Below, piece by piece: positions 52,490 to 61,520 of a stretch of DNA of 64,000 nt; within the stretch, counting starts at the first letter, position 1, and every line of letters starts with the position of its first letter. The position numbers were made by a program, and so were the translations under genes. The notes under the pieces were generated by a model, which was not told the DNA's origin, ran no database searches, and was given only the letters and a program-made list of their open reading frames with translations. Where the stretch lies: the NCBI RefSeq assembly GCF_022012445.1, contig NZ_JAKLTS010000009.1, positions 1 through 64,000 on the forward strand, written 5' to 3'. The stretch comes from Massilia sp. TS11. Lineage in GTDB: Bacteria; Pseudomonadota; Gammaproteobacteria; Burkholderiales; Burkholderiaceae_D.

Positions 52490-54463
52490 TCAGAAGTCGT
52501 AGCGTGCCGCGATTTTCAGCTGGCGTCCATCGCTCGGATAGATGCCGCCCTTGCAGCCATAGGCATTGCTGAAGTAGCGCTTGTCGCTCAGATTGCTGCC
52601 GCTGAGCGACAGCTCCCACGGCCCGAGCTGGCGCGCATAGCGGGCGTCGAGCGTGCTGTGGGACGGGATCTGGGCGCTGCAGCTGTTGGCGAAGTCGCCG
52701 CCGTAGCGCTGGCTGTCGACCCACTGCACGCCGGCGTCGGCGGTGTGGCCGCCGCTGCGCCAGGTCAGGCGCGCCGTCAGCACATTGGCCGGCACCAGCA
52801 CCATCTCGCGGCCGGCATACGGACCGGCCGTGAAGCTGGCCGCCACATGCTGGTAGTGGGCGCTGGCGCGCCATTCGCTGTCGAGCGCCGCGCTGGCGTC
52901 GATCTCGACGCCCTGGCGCTTGGTCGGGTCGAGGTTGACGTTGGCGCCAAAGCCGTTGACGGTCGGATCGTAGTAGATCTCGTTGGTCAGGCGGTGGCGG
53001 AACCAGCGCGCCGTCAGGCTGCGCGCGCCGTCGCCCAGGGTGGTGCCGAGTTCGAGGTCGTGCGCGCTCTGGCCCTTGAGCGGCACATTGGCCTTGGGCG
53101 TGTAGGCGTTTTCGTCGGCATTGGCCACGCGGTAGCTCTGACCGGCCTTGGCAAAGCCCTCCAGACCCGGCAGCAGGCGGTAGCTGGCCGCCAGTTCCCA
53201 GGCGTTGAGCGACTGCTTGGTGCTGTAGGTGGCCGTGGTGTACGGGGCCGGATCGTTCGAGGTCTTGTCAAACACCTCGTGGCGCAGGCCGAGCGCGATG
53301 CGGCCGTCGTTGGCGCGGTCGAACTTGAATTCATCGCGCAGGTACACGGCCTGGGCGTTCTGTTCGGCGTCGGCCAGCGAGAAGCTGGAGTCGGTCTTGC
53401 GGTCCCAGCGCGTGAAGTCGGCGCCGGCCACCAGTTCATTCAGGCCGCCGGCGACGCTGTCGAGCAGGCGCAGGCGCGGCGAGAACTGGGTCTGGTGTCC
53501 CTTGTAGGCCATGCGCGTGGTGCCGTAGGCGCTGACATAGGTGGCCTTGACGGTCTTCTCGCGGTGCGACAGTTCGGCCGCGAAGTCGATGCCGGCGATG
53601 CGCTGCTCGTACAAGGCGCTGACGCGGTCGATATCGTGGCTGCCGAAGTCGTTCGGGGTCTGGGCCGTGCGCGGCGCGCTCTGGAACTGGGCCAGGCTCA
53701 GGGCGCCGGGGAAGCGCTGCTCCTGGCGCGCGCTGTCCAGGCGCAGGGCCAGGCGGCCGCCGGCCAGTTGCCAGGCCACGCCGCCGCTGAAGGCGGTCTG
53801 GCGGAAGCCGGCGTTGGCGCGGTAGTTGTCGGTGGTCTGGCGCGCCACGCTGGCGTCGAAGGACCCGCCGTCGAAGGCGCGCAGCACGGTGGCGCGGGCG
53901 TCGCGCGCGCTGAACTGGCCCAGCTCGGCGCGCAGATTGCCGCTCGCCTCGCCGGCCTTGGCACGGTGCGTGACGATGCGGATCACGCCGCCGGTGGCGC
54001 CGTCGCCATACAGCACGCTGGCGCCGCCGCGGATGATTTCGATGCGTTCCACGCTGTCGATCGGGATGGCCGAGAGGATGGCGCCGGACAGCTCGTTTTC
54101 GGACAGGCGCACGCCATCGAGCACGATCACCATGTTCTGGGCGCTATTGGTGCCAAAGCCGCGCAGGTCGAGGCCAAAGTCGGGCGAGCCGTCGAGCGAC
54201 TGGCGGCCATACACGCCGCCCAGCTTGCGCACGGCCTGGCCGACGTCGCTGGCGCCGGCGTCACGGATGTCGGCGGCGCGGATGATGGTGGCGCCGATCG
54301 GCTGCAGGTCGGCAGCGGCGGCAAAACGGGCGCCGGTGATGGCGACGGTGGGAATCGTCTCGGAGACGGTCTGGGCATGGACGGTGGCCGCGGCCAGCAA
54401 AGAAGCCGCCAGAGCAAATGGCGTACGCGCGCCCAAGGCACGCAGGGTGTGAGTTGTGGTCAT
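52490..54463 (-). CDS. btuB: TonB-dependent vitamin B12 receptor (657 aa)
   Basis: The ATG at 54463 begins MTTTHTLRALGARTPFALAA with a signal peptide ending at VHAQ. A TonB box-like ETIPTVAIT lies just after, then a plug domain (LRGFGTNSAQNMVIVLDGVRL, GGASVLYGDGATGGVIRIVTH), a beta-barrel, and the terminal Phe in IAARYDF. It needs TonB with ExbBD for outer-membrane uptake. A cobalamin riboswitch precedes it. Confidence 0.94.
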   Translation of the reverse strand: MTTTHTLRALGARTPFALAASLLAAATVHAQTVSETIPTVAITGARFAAAADLQPIGATIIRAADIRDAGASDVGQAVRKLGGVYGRQSLDGSPDFGLDLRGFGTNSAQNMVIVLDGVRLSENELSGAILSAIPIDSVERIEIIRGGASVLYGDGATGGVIRIVTHRAKAGEASGNLRAELGQFSARDARATVLRAFDGGSFDASVARQTTDNYRANAGFRQTAFSGGVAWQLAGGRLALRLDSARQEQRFPGALSLAQFQSAPRTAQTPNDFGSHDIDRVSALYEQRIAGIDFAAELSHREKTVKATYVSAYGTTRMAYKGHQTQFSPRLRLLDSVAGGLNELVAGADFTRWDRKTDSSFSLADAEQNAQAVYLRDEFKFDRANDGRIALGLRHEVFDKTSNDPAPYTTATYSTKQSLNAWELAASYRLLPGLEGFAKAGQSYRVANADENAYTPKANVPLKGQSAHDLELGTTLGDGARSLTARWFRHRLTNEIYYDPTVNGFGANVNLDPTKRQGVEIDASAALDSEWRASAHYQHVAASFTAGPYAGREMVLVPANVLTARLTWRSGGHTADAGVQWVDSQRYGGDFANSCSAQIPSHSTLDARYARQLGPWELSLSGSNLSDKRYFSNAYGCKGGIYPSDGRQLKIAARYDF

Positions 54464-54539
54464 TGCGAGATTACTTCGGGGTTCATCCGGCCCGCGTCCC
54501 CGCAAGCCAGACTCCAAGGCAGGCGCGTACGCCTGCCAC

Positions 54540-54745
54540 CTATCCTGGCCGGTATCCGGGCTCCAAGCATGACCGTTCCACCTTCCTACGCGACGCGCAG
54601 TGGTTGCCGGAGCGGCCTGCCAGCCCTGCCGGGCTGGCGCTTGTTTACCGTTGCGGGGGCAGCACACCTTAGCCAGCGCGGCGCACCGCGGCGGCCTGGT
54701 GTTTCCCGTTTAACTGCCGGCGAGACGACGCCGGCGGGCACCAAG
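54540..54745 (-). ncRNA. Cobalamin riboswitch
   Basis: Read on the minus strand, the leader holds the family's conserved parts in order: AAACGGGAAAC with a following GGTG-like pair, TGCTGCCCCCGCAACGGTAA (the B12 box with CCCGCAAC), CCACTG, GGAAGGTGGA, and GAGCCCGGATACC near the 3' end. It lies 77 nt upstream of btuB and should shut the operon off when adenosylcobalamin is abundant. Ends are approximate. Confidence 0.93.
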
Positions 54746-54835
54746 ACGGGGCAGATTATAGCCGATCGGCGCCGCGCCTTGCGTTTTTGTCATACAAAAT
54801 CGCGTATAGTGGCGCCGCATACGCAAGGGGAAAGC

Positions 54836-56875
54836 ATGTTCACACGCCTGGTCTGTCTGGTCCTGCTGGCGCTGACGGCGCTGACGGCGGCCTCGCAAGC
54901 GGAGATCTTCAAGATTCCGGATCCCGATCTCGATCCCGGCCTGCCGCTGGCGCCGCCCACGGCCGCCGCCGTCACGACGCCGAGCGCGCCCGCCGCCTGG
55001 GGCGGCCCGCGTCCGGCCCAGGGCGAGGCGCTGTCCGAGCGCGTGGTCCAGTACGCGATCGACGTCAGCCTCGACCCCGAGCGCCATCTGCTGTCCGGAC
55101 GCGAGCAGCTCACCTGGCGCAACCGCAGCAGCCAGCCGGTACGCTCGGTGTACCTGCATCTGTATCTGAATGCCTTCCGCGACGCCGGCTCGACCTTCTT
55201 TACCGAAGGCCGCCAGCAGCACGCGGGCTTCCGCTCGGGCATGCTGCCGGGGCCGGGCGAATGGGGCTCGATCGACATCACGGTGCGCCAGGGCGGCACC
55301 CGCCTGCCCTACAGCTTCGTCCATCCGGACGGCGGTCCCAGCACCGACCGCACGCTGGTGCGGGTCGACCTGGCGGCCCCGGTGGCCGGCGGCGCCAGCA
55401 CCACGCTCGATATCGGCTTCGCGGCGCGCCTGCCGCGCATCGTCGCGCGCACCGGCTATTTCGGCAGCTTTCATCTGGTCGGCCAGTGGTTCCCGAAGAT
55501 CGCCGTCCTCGAACTGCCGGGCGAACGCGGGGCCACGGCGGTGCGCTGGAACGCCCACGAATTCCATATGAATTCGGAGTTCTACGCCGACTTTGGCAGC
55601 TACGACGTGCGCATCCGCGTCCCGCGCGACTACCAGGTGGGCGCCACCGGGGTGCGCCAGGGCGCGCCCCAGCCCATGCCCGACGGCAGTCTGGTACACC
55701 ACTACCGCCAGGACGACGTGCACGATTTCGCCTGGACCGCCGACCGCCGCTTCGCCGCGCCTCTGCGCGCGCGCTGGCAGGACGTCGACGTGACGGTGCT
55801 GTACCACCCCGAGATGGCCGATTCGGCGCGGCGCGCGCTAGCCAGCAGCCAGGCCGCGCTTGACTACTTCGGACGCAAGCTCGGGCCCTACCCCTACCGC
55901 AGCCTGACGGTGGTGATTCCGCCCCTGAACGCGGGCGAAGCGGGCGGCATGGAATACCCGACCTTCATCACCGGCGACGGCAATGCCGGCGCGGCCGACG
56001 GCAGCATCACGGCCGCCAACGAGGACGCCACCACCATCCACGAATTCGGCCACAACTACTTCTACGGCATCCTCGCCTCGAACGAATTCGAAGAGCCGAT
56101 GCTCGACGAAGGCGTCAACGAATACTGGCAGAACCGCATGCTGGCCGAGCGCGGCCCGGCCCTGCCCGCCCCGGCCTGGGCGCGCCTGGTGCGCGGCCTG
56201 AATGCGCCCTGGCCCTGGGCCGACTTCGAGCGCAGCCTGGCGCCGCTGCGCACCCCGACCGACGCGCCGGGCGCGAACGCCTGGCAGCGCATCGACGGCC
56301 TGGGCCCGATCTATGCGCGCACGGCCACCGTGCTGCGCGATATCGAGGCGCAGATCGGCACGGCCGCGCTGGACGCAGGCTTTCGCCTGTTCTACACACG
56401 CTGGCGCTTTCGCCATCCGAGCGTGGCCGACCTGCGCGAGGCCCTGGCCGAGGCCAGCGGCCAGCGCGCCTATATCGAGGCGATGTTCGCGCGCCAGATC
56501 TACCGCAGCGCCGCGGTCGACGATGCGGTCGAGGCCCTGTACAGCGCGCGCCTGCCCGGCAGCGCCCTGTACGAGAGCACCCTGGTACTGCGCCGGCGCG
56601 GCGCCGCCGTGCCGCAGGAGGTCGTGATCCGTTTCGCCGACGGCAGCAGCGAGCGTCTGCGTTGGGACGATGACGACAGCTTCAAGCGCTACCACTGGCG
56701 GCGCGCGGCGCCGGCAGTCTCGGCCCGGATCGATCCGGACCGCCAGCACGCGCTCGATGTGAACAAATTCGACGACAGCCGCACGAGTGCGCCCGACGGC
56801 CGCGCCAGCCGCCACTGGAGCGTGCAGGCGGCCACCCTGTTCCAGCTGCTGCTGGCCCTGATCGCGAGTGTCTGA
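54836..56875 (+). CDS. M1 family metallopeptidase (679 aa)
   Basis: The ATG at 54836 follows AAGGGGAAAGC and begins a signal peptide (MFTRLVCLVLLALTALTAAS); a much longer in-frame extension upstream is antisense to btuB and is rejected. Zinc motif HEFGHNYFYG with the third ligand Glu in EPMLDEGVNEYWQ, 18 residues later, and the exopeptidase-like GGMEYPTFI. The C-terminus (LFQLLLALIASV) is hydrophobic. It is probably a periplasmic or membrane-attached aminopeptidase; the downstream membrane protein gene starts 3 nt after its stop. Confidence 0.92.
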   Translation: MFTRLVCLVLLALTALTAASQAEIFKIPDPDLDPGLPLAPPTAAAVTTPSAPAAWGGPRPAQGEALSERVVQYAIDVSLDPERHLLSGREQLTWRNRSSQPVRSVYLHLYLNAFRDAGSTFFTEGRQQHAGFRSGMLPGPGEWGSIDITVRQGGTRLPYSFVHPDGGPSTDRTLVRVDLAAPVAGGASTTLDIGFAARLPRIVARTGYFGSFHLVGQWFPKIAVLELPGERGATAVRWNAHEFHMNSEFYADFGSYDVRIRVPRDYQVGATGVRQGAPQPMPDGSLVHHYRQDDVHDFAWTADRRFAAPLRARWQDVDVTVLYHPEMADSARRALASSQAALDYFGRKLGPYPYRSLTVVIPPLNAGEAGGMEYPTFITGDGNAGAADGSITAANEDATTIHEFGHNYFYGILASNEFEEPMLDEGVNEYWQNRMLAERGPALPAPAWARLVRGLNAPWPWADFERSLAPLRTPTDAPGANAWQRIDGLGPIYARTATVLRDIEAQIGTAALDAGFRLFYTRWRFRHPSVADLREALAEASGQRAYIEAMFARQIYRSAAVDDAVEALYSARLPGSALYESTLVLRRRGAAVPQEVVIRFADGSSERLRWDDDDSFKRYHWRRAAPAVSARIDPDRQHALDVNKFDDSRTSAPDGRASRHWSVQAATLFQLLLALIASV

Positions 56876-56878
56876 ACC

Positions 56879-57739
56879 ATGCTGACCACCACCCTGCACG
56901 CCTGGCGCCGCGCCGCCCAATGGCGCCTGCTGCTGCTCTGGCTGATCGCGCTCGGTCTGCCGACCCTGCTGGCGGCGCTGCCCCTGCACGCCTTTCTGGC
57001 CGCGCAGTTCGACCGCAGCGCCCATGTCGCGGAGCTGGCCGCCCAGCTTGACCTGGTGGCCCAGACCGATCTGCGTCTGCTGTTCGCCGAACAGGGCGGC
57101 GCCACGCGCGCGCTCGGCGCCGCCGGCCTCGTCCTGCTGCTGATCTGCACGCCCTTCCTGCAGGCGGCGACGGCGGCCGCGGCGCGCCTGCCGCACGCGG
57201 CCAGCTGGGCCGAACTGCTGGCCGGCGGCGCGCGCGACTATCTGCGCATGGCGCGCCTGCTGCTGGTCTGCCTGCTGCCGGCGGCCGTGCTGGCCTGGCT
57301 GCGCCTGGCCCTGGGCGCGGCCGAAGCGCGCGCGCTCGACGCCGCCATCGTGCCGGCCGAGGTCAGCCTGCACAGCGCCGCGGCCAGCGTCCTACCCGCG
57401 CTGGCCGGCGCCGTGCTGCTGCTGTGGAGCGAAAGCGCGCGCGCCCTGCTCGCGCTCGACCGCCGCCGCCGCGCCGCGCCCAGCTTGTGGCAGGCGCTGC
57501 GCCAGCCGTGGCGCCAGCAGGCCCGCCTGGCTGCCGCGTATGGGCTGTGCAGCGGCCTGGGCGTGCTGGCGGCCGCCCCGCTGCTGGGCCTGCGCCTGGC
57601 CCTGCCCGAGGCCGGCCTGGCCGGCGATCTGGCTGTGCTGGCGCTCAGCGAAGCGGCCGTGCTGCTGCTGGTGTGGGCGCGCTGCGCGCGTCTGTTTGCC
57701 CTGATGGGCGTGCATGCGCAGGCGCCGAAATCGGCGTAA
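56879..57739 (+). CDS. Integral membrane protein, unknown, coupled to the M1 peptidase (286 aa)
   Basis: It starts 3 nt after the peptidase stop, so the two genes form an operon. About six hydrophobic segments (near residues 18-40, 80-102, 120-145, 167-185, 220-240, 250-272) are Ala/Leu-rich; short charged loops separate them. No recognised family or catalytic motif. It may anchor or assist the peptidase. Confidence 0.8.
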   Translation: MLTTTLHAWRRAAQWRLLLLWLIALGLPTLLAALPLHAFLAAQFDRSAHVAELAAQLDLVAQTDLRLLFAEQGGATRALGAAGLVLLLICTPFLQAATAAAARLPHAASWAELLAGGARDYLRMARLLLVCLLPAAVLAWLRLALGAAEARALDAAIVPAEVSLHSAAASVLPALAGAVLLLWSESARALLALDRRRRAAPSLWQALRQPWRQQARLAAAYGLCSGLGVLAAAPLLGLRLALPEAGLAGDLAVLALSEAAVLLLVWARCARLFALMGVHAQAPKSA

Positions 57740-57741
57740 TA

Positions 57742-57759
57742 TAGTACGTATGCGTACTA
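57742..57759 (+). promoter_or_regulatory. Palindrome spanning the DODA start codon
   Basis: TAGTACG-TATG-CGTACTA is a perfect 7-bp inverted repeat with the ATG of the dioxygenase in its centre. Symmetry and size fit an operator of a TetR or other dimeric repressor, or a translational hairpin. No such regulator is encoded beside it. Confidence 0.55.
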
Positions 57760-58550
57760 ATTTCCCTACCTTCTTCCTGTCGCACGGCGGCGGACCCTGG
57801 CCCTGGATGCAGCAGGAATTCGGTCGTACCTATGACGTGCTGGCCCAGTCGCTGGCCGACCTGCCGCGCCAGCTCGGCGCCACGCCGGACGCGCTGCTGG
57901 TCGTCACCGCGCACTGGGAGGCGCCGCAGTTCATGGTCTCCGCGGGCGATGCGCCCGGCATGATCTACGACTACGGCGGCTTCCCGCCGCACACCTACCA
58001 GATCCGCTATCCGGCGCCGGGCGAACCGGCATTGGCGCGGCGCGTGCAGGCGCTGGCGGCGGCGGCCGGCATTCCGGTCGGCCTCGATCCGGCGCGCGGT
58101 TTCGATCATGGGACGTTTTCGATGCTGGCGCCGGCCTACCCCGAGGCTCAGCTGCCGGTGGTGCAGCTGTCGCTGCGCCAGGGCCTCGATCCCGCGGAGC
58201 ATCTGGCCCTCGGGCGCGCGCTGGCGCCGCTGCGCGCGGAAGGCATCGCGATTCTCGGCAGCGGCCTCAGTTACCACAATCTGCGCGCCTTCGGCCCGGC
58301 CGGGGCGCAGGCCTCGGCCGCCTTCGACGCCTGGCTGCAGCAGACGATGGCGCTGGCGCCGGCCGCGCGCACGGCCGCCCTGCTCGACTGGGAAAAAGCG
58401 CCGGCCGCGCGCCAGGCCCACCCGCGCGAGGAGCATCTGCTGCCGCTGATGGTGGCGCTCGGCGCGGCCGAACAGGGCGCGGCCAGCACGGTCTACCACG
58501 AGCGCGACTTCTTCGGCGCCCTCACGGTCAGCAGTTTTCGCTTCGCTTAA
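57750..58550 (+). CDS. Class III extradiol dioxygenase, DODA family (266 aa)
   Basis: The start at 57750 lies in the centre of a palindrome; upstream frames are basic and unlike the family. FLSHGGGPWPW (His) near residue 11, VTAHWEAPQFMVS (His) near residue 50, FDHGTFSMLAPAYP and GSGLSYHNLRAF match the DODA/LigB group, which opens aromatic rings using Fe(II). In most bacteria the substrate is unknown. It converges with ylqF, overlapping it by 4 nt. Confidence 0.92.
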   Translation: MRTNFPTFFLSHGGGPWPWMQQEFGRTYDVLAQSLADLPRQLGATPDALLVVTAHWEAPQFMVSAGDAPGMIYDYGGFPPHTYQIRYPAPGEPALARRVQALAAAAGIPVGLDPARGFDHGTFSMLAPAYPEAQLPVVQLSLRQGLDPAEHLALGRALAPLRAEGIAILGSGLSYHNLRAFGPAGAQASAAFDAWLQQTMALAPAARTAALLDWEKAPAARQAHPREEHLLPLMVALGAAEQGAASTVYHERDFFGALTVSSFRFA

Positions 58551-59494
58551 GTCCCGCGCTTGCCGCGCATGCGCTCTTCGAGGCGGGCGGCGGCGGCGGC
58601 CGCCTCCTGCTCCTGCTTGATGCGCATCGCTTCGGCATGGGCGGCCAGGGCGGCCGTGCGGGTGTCCGGGGTTTCGAGCGAGATCCGCCCGAGCGCCCCG
58701 CTGCGGTAGTCGAGCAGCAGGGTGTGGGCCGCCTTCTCGTAGTCCATGTCGCCGCCGCGCAGCTTGAAGCCGCGCTTGGCGGCCAGGCCTTCGATCACGC
58801 CGACCGCGTCGCGCCCGGCCGTGGCAAAGCCGTAGCGCGCCGTCAGCAGCTGCGGATAGCGCTGCAGCAGCAGGCCGGCCAGGAATTCGGCCACTTCCTC
58901 CTCGATCACGGCATTCGTGCCGACCGCATGGCTGGCGGCCAGCATCAGGCCGTCCGAGGGCAGCTCGATCTTCGGCCACAGCAGGCCCGGGGTATCGATC
59001 AGCACCACCTCGTTCGACAGATAGATGCGCTGCTGGGTCTTGGTGACGGCCGGCTCGTCGCCGACCTTGGCCACGCGCCGCTTGAGCAGGGCATTCATCA
59101 GGGTCGACTTGCCGACGTTCGGAATCCCCATGATCATCATGCGCAGCGGCTTGGTGGCGTCGTTGCGGTGCGGCGCCAGCTTCTTCGCCATCGGGATGAT
59201 GCGCGCCACGTCGGCCGGCTTCTTGGTCGTCATCGCATACGCCGTGGTGTCGGGCTGGGCGTCGAAATGGGCGCACCAGGCCTCGGTCACGGCCGGATCG
59301 GCCAGGTCCGACTTATTCAGGATCTTGAGGCAGGGCCGGTTGCGGAAGCGGCGCAGCTGTTCGACGATCGGGTTGCAGCTGGCCATCGGCAGGCGCGCGT
59401 CGAGCACCTCGATCACGAGGTCGACGTTCTCCATCGCTTCCTCCGCCTTCTTGCGGGCGGCGTTCATGTGGCCGGGGAACCATTGGATCGACAT
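58547..59494 (-). CDS. ylqF: Ribosome biogenesis GTPase YlqF/RbgA (315 aa)
   Basis: A circularly permuted GTPase: G4 ILNKSDLAD near residue 60 precedes G1 GIPNVGKSTLMNALL near residue 123, then G3 IDTPGLLWPKI. The N-terminus MSIQWFPGHMNAARK is the usual one. It helps mature the large ribosomal subunit. A Lys/Arg-rich, Ala-rich tail ends the protein. Confidence 0.95.
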   Translation of the reverse strand: MSIQWFPGHMNAARKKAEEAMENVDLVIEVLDARLPMASCNPIVEQLRRFRNRPCLKILNKSDLADPAVTEAWCAHFDAQPDTTAYAMTTKKPADVARIIPMAKKLAPHRNDATKPLRMMIMGIPNVGKSTLMNALLKRRVAKVGDEPAVTKTQQRIYLSNEVVLIDTPGLLWPKIELPSDGLMLAASHAVGTNAVIEEEVAEFLAGLLLQRYPQLLTARYGFATAGRDAVGVIEGLAAKRGFKLRGGDMDYEKAAHTLLLDYRSGALGRISLETPDTRTAALAAHAEAMRIKQEQEAAAAAARLEERMRGKRGT

Positions 59495-59538
59495 GGGGGG
59501 CTTTCAAATCAGGCGGACAAACCGCGTATTGTAACCCG

Positions 59539-60471
59539 CTACTCGAGTTCGGCCAGAATGCGCAGGTGGGCCACCACGCTGCGCGCCAGCGCCGACAGGT
59601 TGTAGCCGCCTTCCAGACAGCTGACGATGCGGTTGCCGCAGTGTTCGCGCGCGACCGCCATGATCTGGCGCGTCATCCAGGCGTAATCGGCTTCGACCAG
59701 GGCCATGCCGCCCATGTCGTCCTCGCGGTGGGCGTCGAAGCCGGCCGAGATGAAGATCATCTGCGGCCGGTGCGCGTGCAGGGCCGGCAGCCAGTGCTCG
59801 GTGACCAGCTGGCGCACCACGTCGCCGCCCGAGCGGGCCGCCACCGGCACATTGACGCTGGTGGCGGTGATCGGTTCCGGCTCCGTGTACGGGTAGTAGG
59901 GATGCTGGAAGAAAGAGCACATCAGCACGCGCGGGTCGTGCCCGACCGCCTCCGCCGTGCCATTCCCGTGGTGGACGTCGAAGTCGATGATGGCGACCCG
60001 CTCGAGGCCCTTGACGTCGAGCGCATGGCGCGCCGCGATGGCGACATTATTAAACAGGCAGAAGCCCATCGCCCCGCTCGGGCGCGCATGGTGGCCGGGC
60101 GGGCGCACGGCGCAGAAGGCATTGCGCACATCGCCGGCCAGCACGGCATCGGTGGCGGCGACGGCGGCGCCGGCCGCGCGCAGGGCCGCGTTCCAGCTCG
60201 AGCTGCACAGCAGGGTGTCGGCGTCGATCGGATAAAAGTCGCCGGCCTGCTGCGGCACATTGTCGCGCACCAGGGCGATCGCCTCGCGCGTGTGGACGCG
60301 CTCGAGGTCGGCCAGATCGGCCAGCGGGGCGTCGCGGTGCTCGAGATAATCGTCGATGCGGGCCAGGATCAGCTGGTCGCGGATGGCCTGCAGGCGGGCC
60401 GGGGATTCTGGGTGCCAGGAGCCCATATCGTGCCGGATGCAGTCGGCGTGGCTGTAAATCGCTGTACTCAT
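59539..60471 (-). CDS. Histone deacetylase family (acetylpolyamine/acetoin-like) amidohydrolase (310 aa)
   Basis: The start at 60471 gives MSTAIYSHADCIRHDMGSWHPESP. Zinc and catalytic motifs: RPPGHHARPSGAMGFCLFNN (tandem His), IIDFDVHHGNGT (Asp and His ligands), SAGFDAHREDDMGG and GGYNLSAL. Bacterial members deacetylate polyamines or related amides. It is a single gene, followed by ylqF on the same strand with a gap of 44 nt. Confidence 0.92.
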   Translation of the reverse strand: MSTAIYSHADCIRHDMGSWHPESPARLQAIRDQLILARIDDYLEHRDAPLADLADLERVHTREAIALVRDNVPQQAGDFYPIDADTLLCSSSWNAALRAAGAAVAATDAVLAGDVRNAFCAVRPPGHHARPSGAMGFCLFNNVAIAARHALDVKGLERVAIIDFDVHHGNGTAEAVGHDPRVLMCSFFQHPYYPYTEPEPITATSVNVPVAARSGGDVVRQLVTEHWLPALHAHRPQMIFISAGFDAHREDDMGGMALVEADYAWMTRQIMAVAREHCGNRIVSCLEGGYNLSALARSVVAHLRILAELE

Positions 60472-60593
60472 TACGTGGACGGCCATTCAGTTGCACGGTG
60501 GCGCCCGATCTCGCATAGAATCGGGGCGTGGCGCAGGGCCGCGTCTCCTCATGGCTAATCTACCACGTTTTGAATCCGCCCGATAAGGTGAAC

Positions 60594-61514
60594 ATGTTCG
60601 ACAAACTGCATGCGGTCGCCCGCCAGGTCGGCCAGATCGTGGTCGGCAAGGACCAGTCCATCCGCCTCGCCCTGACCTGCCTGCTGGCCGGCGGCCACCT
60701 GCTGATCGAAGACGTGCCCGGGGTCGGCAAGACCACACTGGCGCACGCACTGGCCATCTCGCTCGGCCTGCGCTTTAACCGCGTGCAGTTCACCAGCGAC
60801 CTGCTGCCGGCCGACGTGGCCGGGATCTCGATTTTCGAACGCGGCCAGAACGCTTTCGTGTTCCACCCGGGCCCGATCTTCACCCAGGTGCTGCTGGCCG
60901 ATGAAATCAACCGCGCCACCCCGAAGACCCAGTCCGGCCTGCTCGAAGCGATGGAGGAGCGCCAGGTCACGGCCGACGGCGTCACGCGCGCGCTGCCGGC
61001 GCCCTTCTTCGTGATCGCCACCCAGAACCCGGCCCACCAGGTCGGCACCTTTCCGCTGCCCGAGTCGCAGCTCGACCGCTTTCTGATGTGTCTCTCGCTC
61101 GGCTACCCCGATCCGGCCGCCGAGCGCGCCCTGCTGATGGGCGAGGACCGGCGCGCCATGCTGGCCGCCCTCGGCCCCCAGATGACGCCCGAGGAGCTGC
61201 TGGCGGCCCAGGCCGGGCTGCGCCAGATCCACTGCAGCGCCAGCCTGATCGACTATGTCCAGGCCCTGGCCCAGGCCTCGCGCAGCGGCGCCCTGTTTGC
61301 CGAGGGCCTGTCGCCGCGCGCCGCGATCGCCCTGCTGCAGGCCGCGCGCGCCTGGGCCGCGCTCGAGGGACGCAACCATGTGATTCCCGAAGACGTGCAG
61401 GCGCTGCTGGTGCCGGTCTGCGCGCACCGCCTGCGCCCGCTGAAATCGGCCCAGGGCCAGGCCCTGGCCAGCCGCGACCTGGTGCTGCAACTACAGAAGG
61501 CGGTGCCCGTCTAA
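60594..61514 (+). CDS. MoxR family AAA+ ATPase (306 aa)
   Basis: The ATG at 60594 follows AAGGTG. Walker A EDVPGVGKTTLAHAL near residue 46, Walker B LLADEINRATPKTQSGLLEAMEE, sensor 1 VIATQNPAHQVGTFPLPESQLDRF. MoxR proteins act with DUF58 partners in chaperone-like assembly. The next gene is a DUF58 protein 6 nt downstream, then a transglutaminase, a widespread operon order. Confidence 0.94.
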   Translation: MFDKLHAVARQVGQIVVGKDQSIRLALTCLLAGGHLLIEDVPGVGKTTLAHALAISLGLRFNRVQFTSDLLPADVAGISIFERGQNAFVFHPGPIFTQVLLADEINRATPKTQSGLLEAMEERQVTADGVTRALPAPFFVIATQNPAHQVGTFPLPESQLDRFLMCLSLGYPDPAAERALLMGEDRRAMLAALGPQMTPEELLAAQAGLRQIHCSASLIDYVQALAQASRSGALFAEGLSPRAAIALLQAARAWAALEGRNHVIPEDVQALLVPVCAHRLRPLKSAQGQALASRDLVLQLQKAVPV

Positions 61515-61520
61515 ACCGGC

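Noticed and set aside
52658..54835. A long N-terminal extension of the M1 peptidase frame
   Set aside because: It is antisense to btuB and the riboswitch; the ATG at 54836 has a ribosome-binding site and begins a signal peptide.
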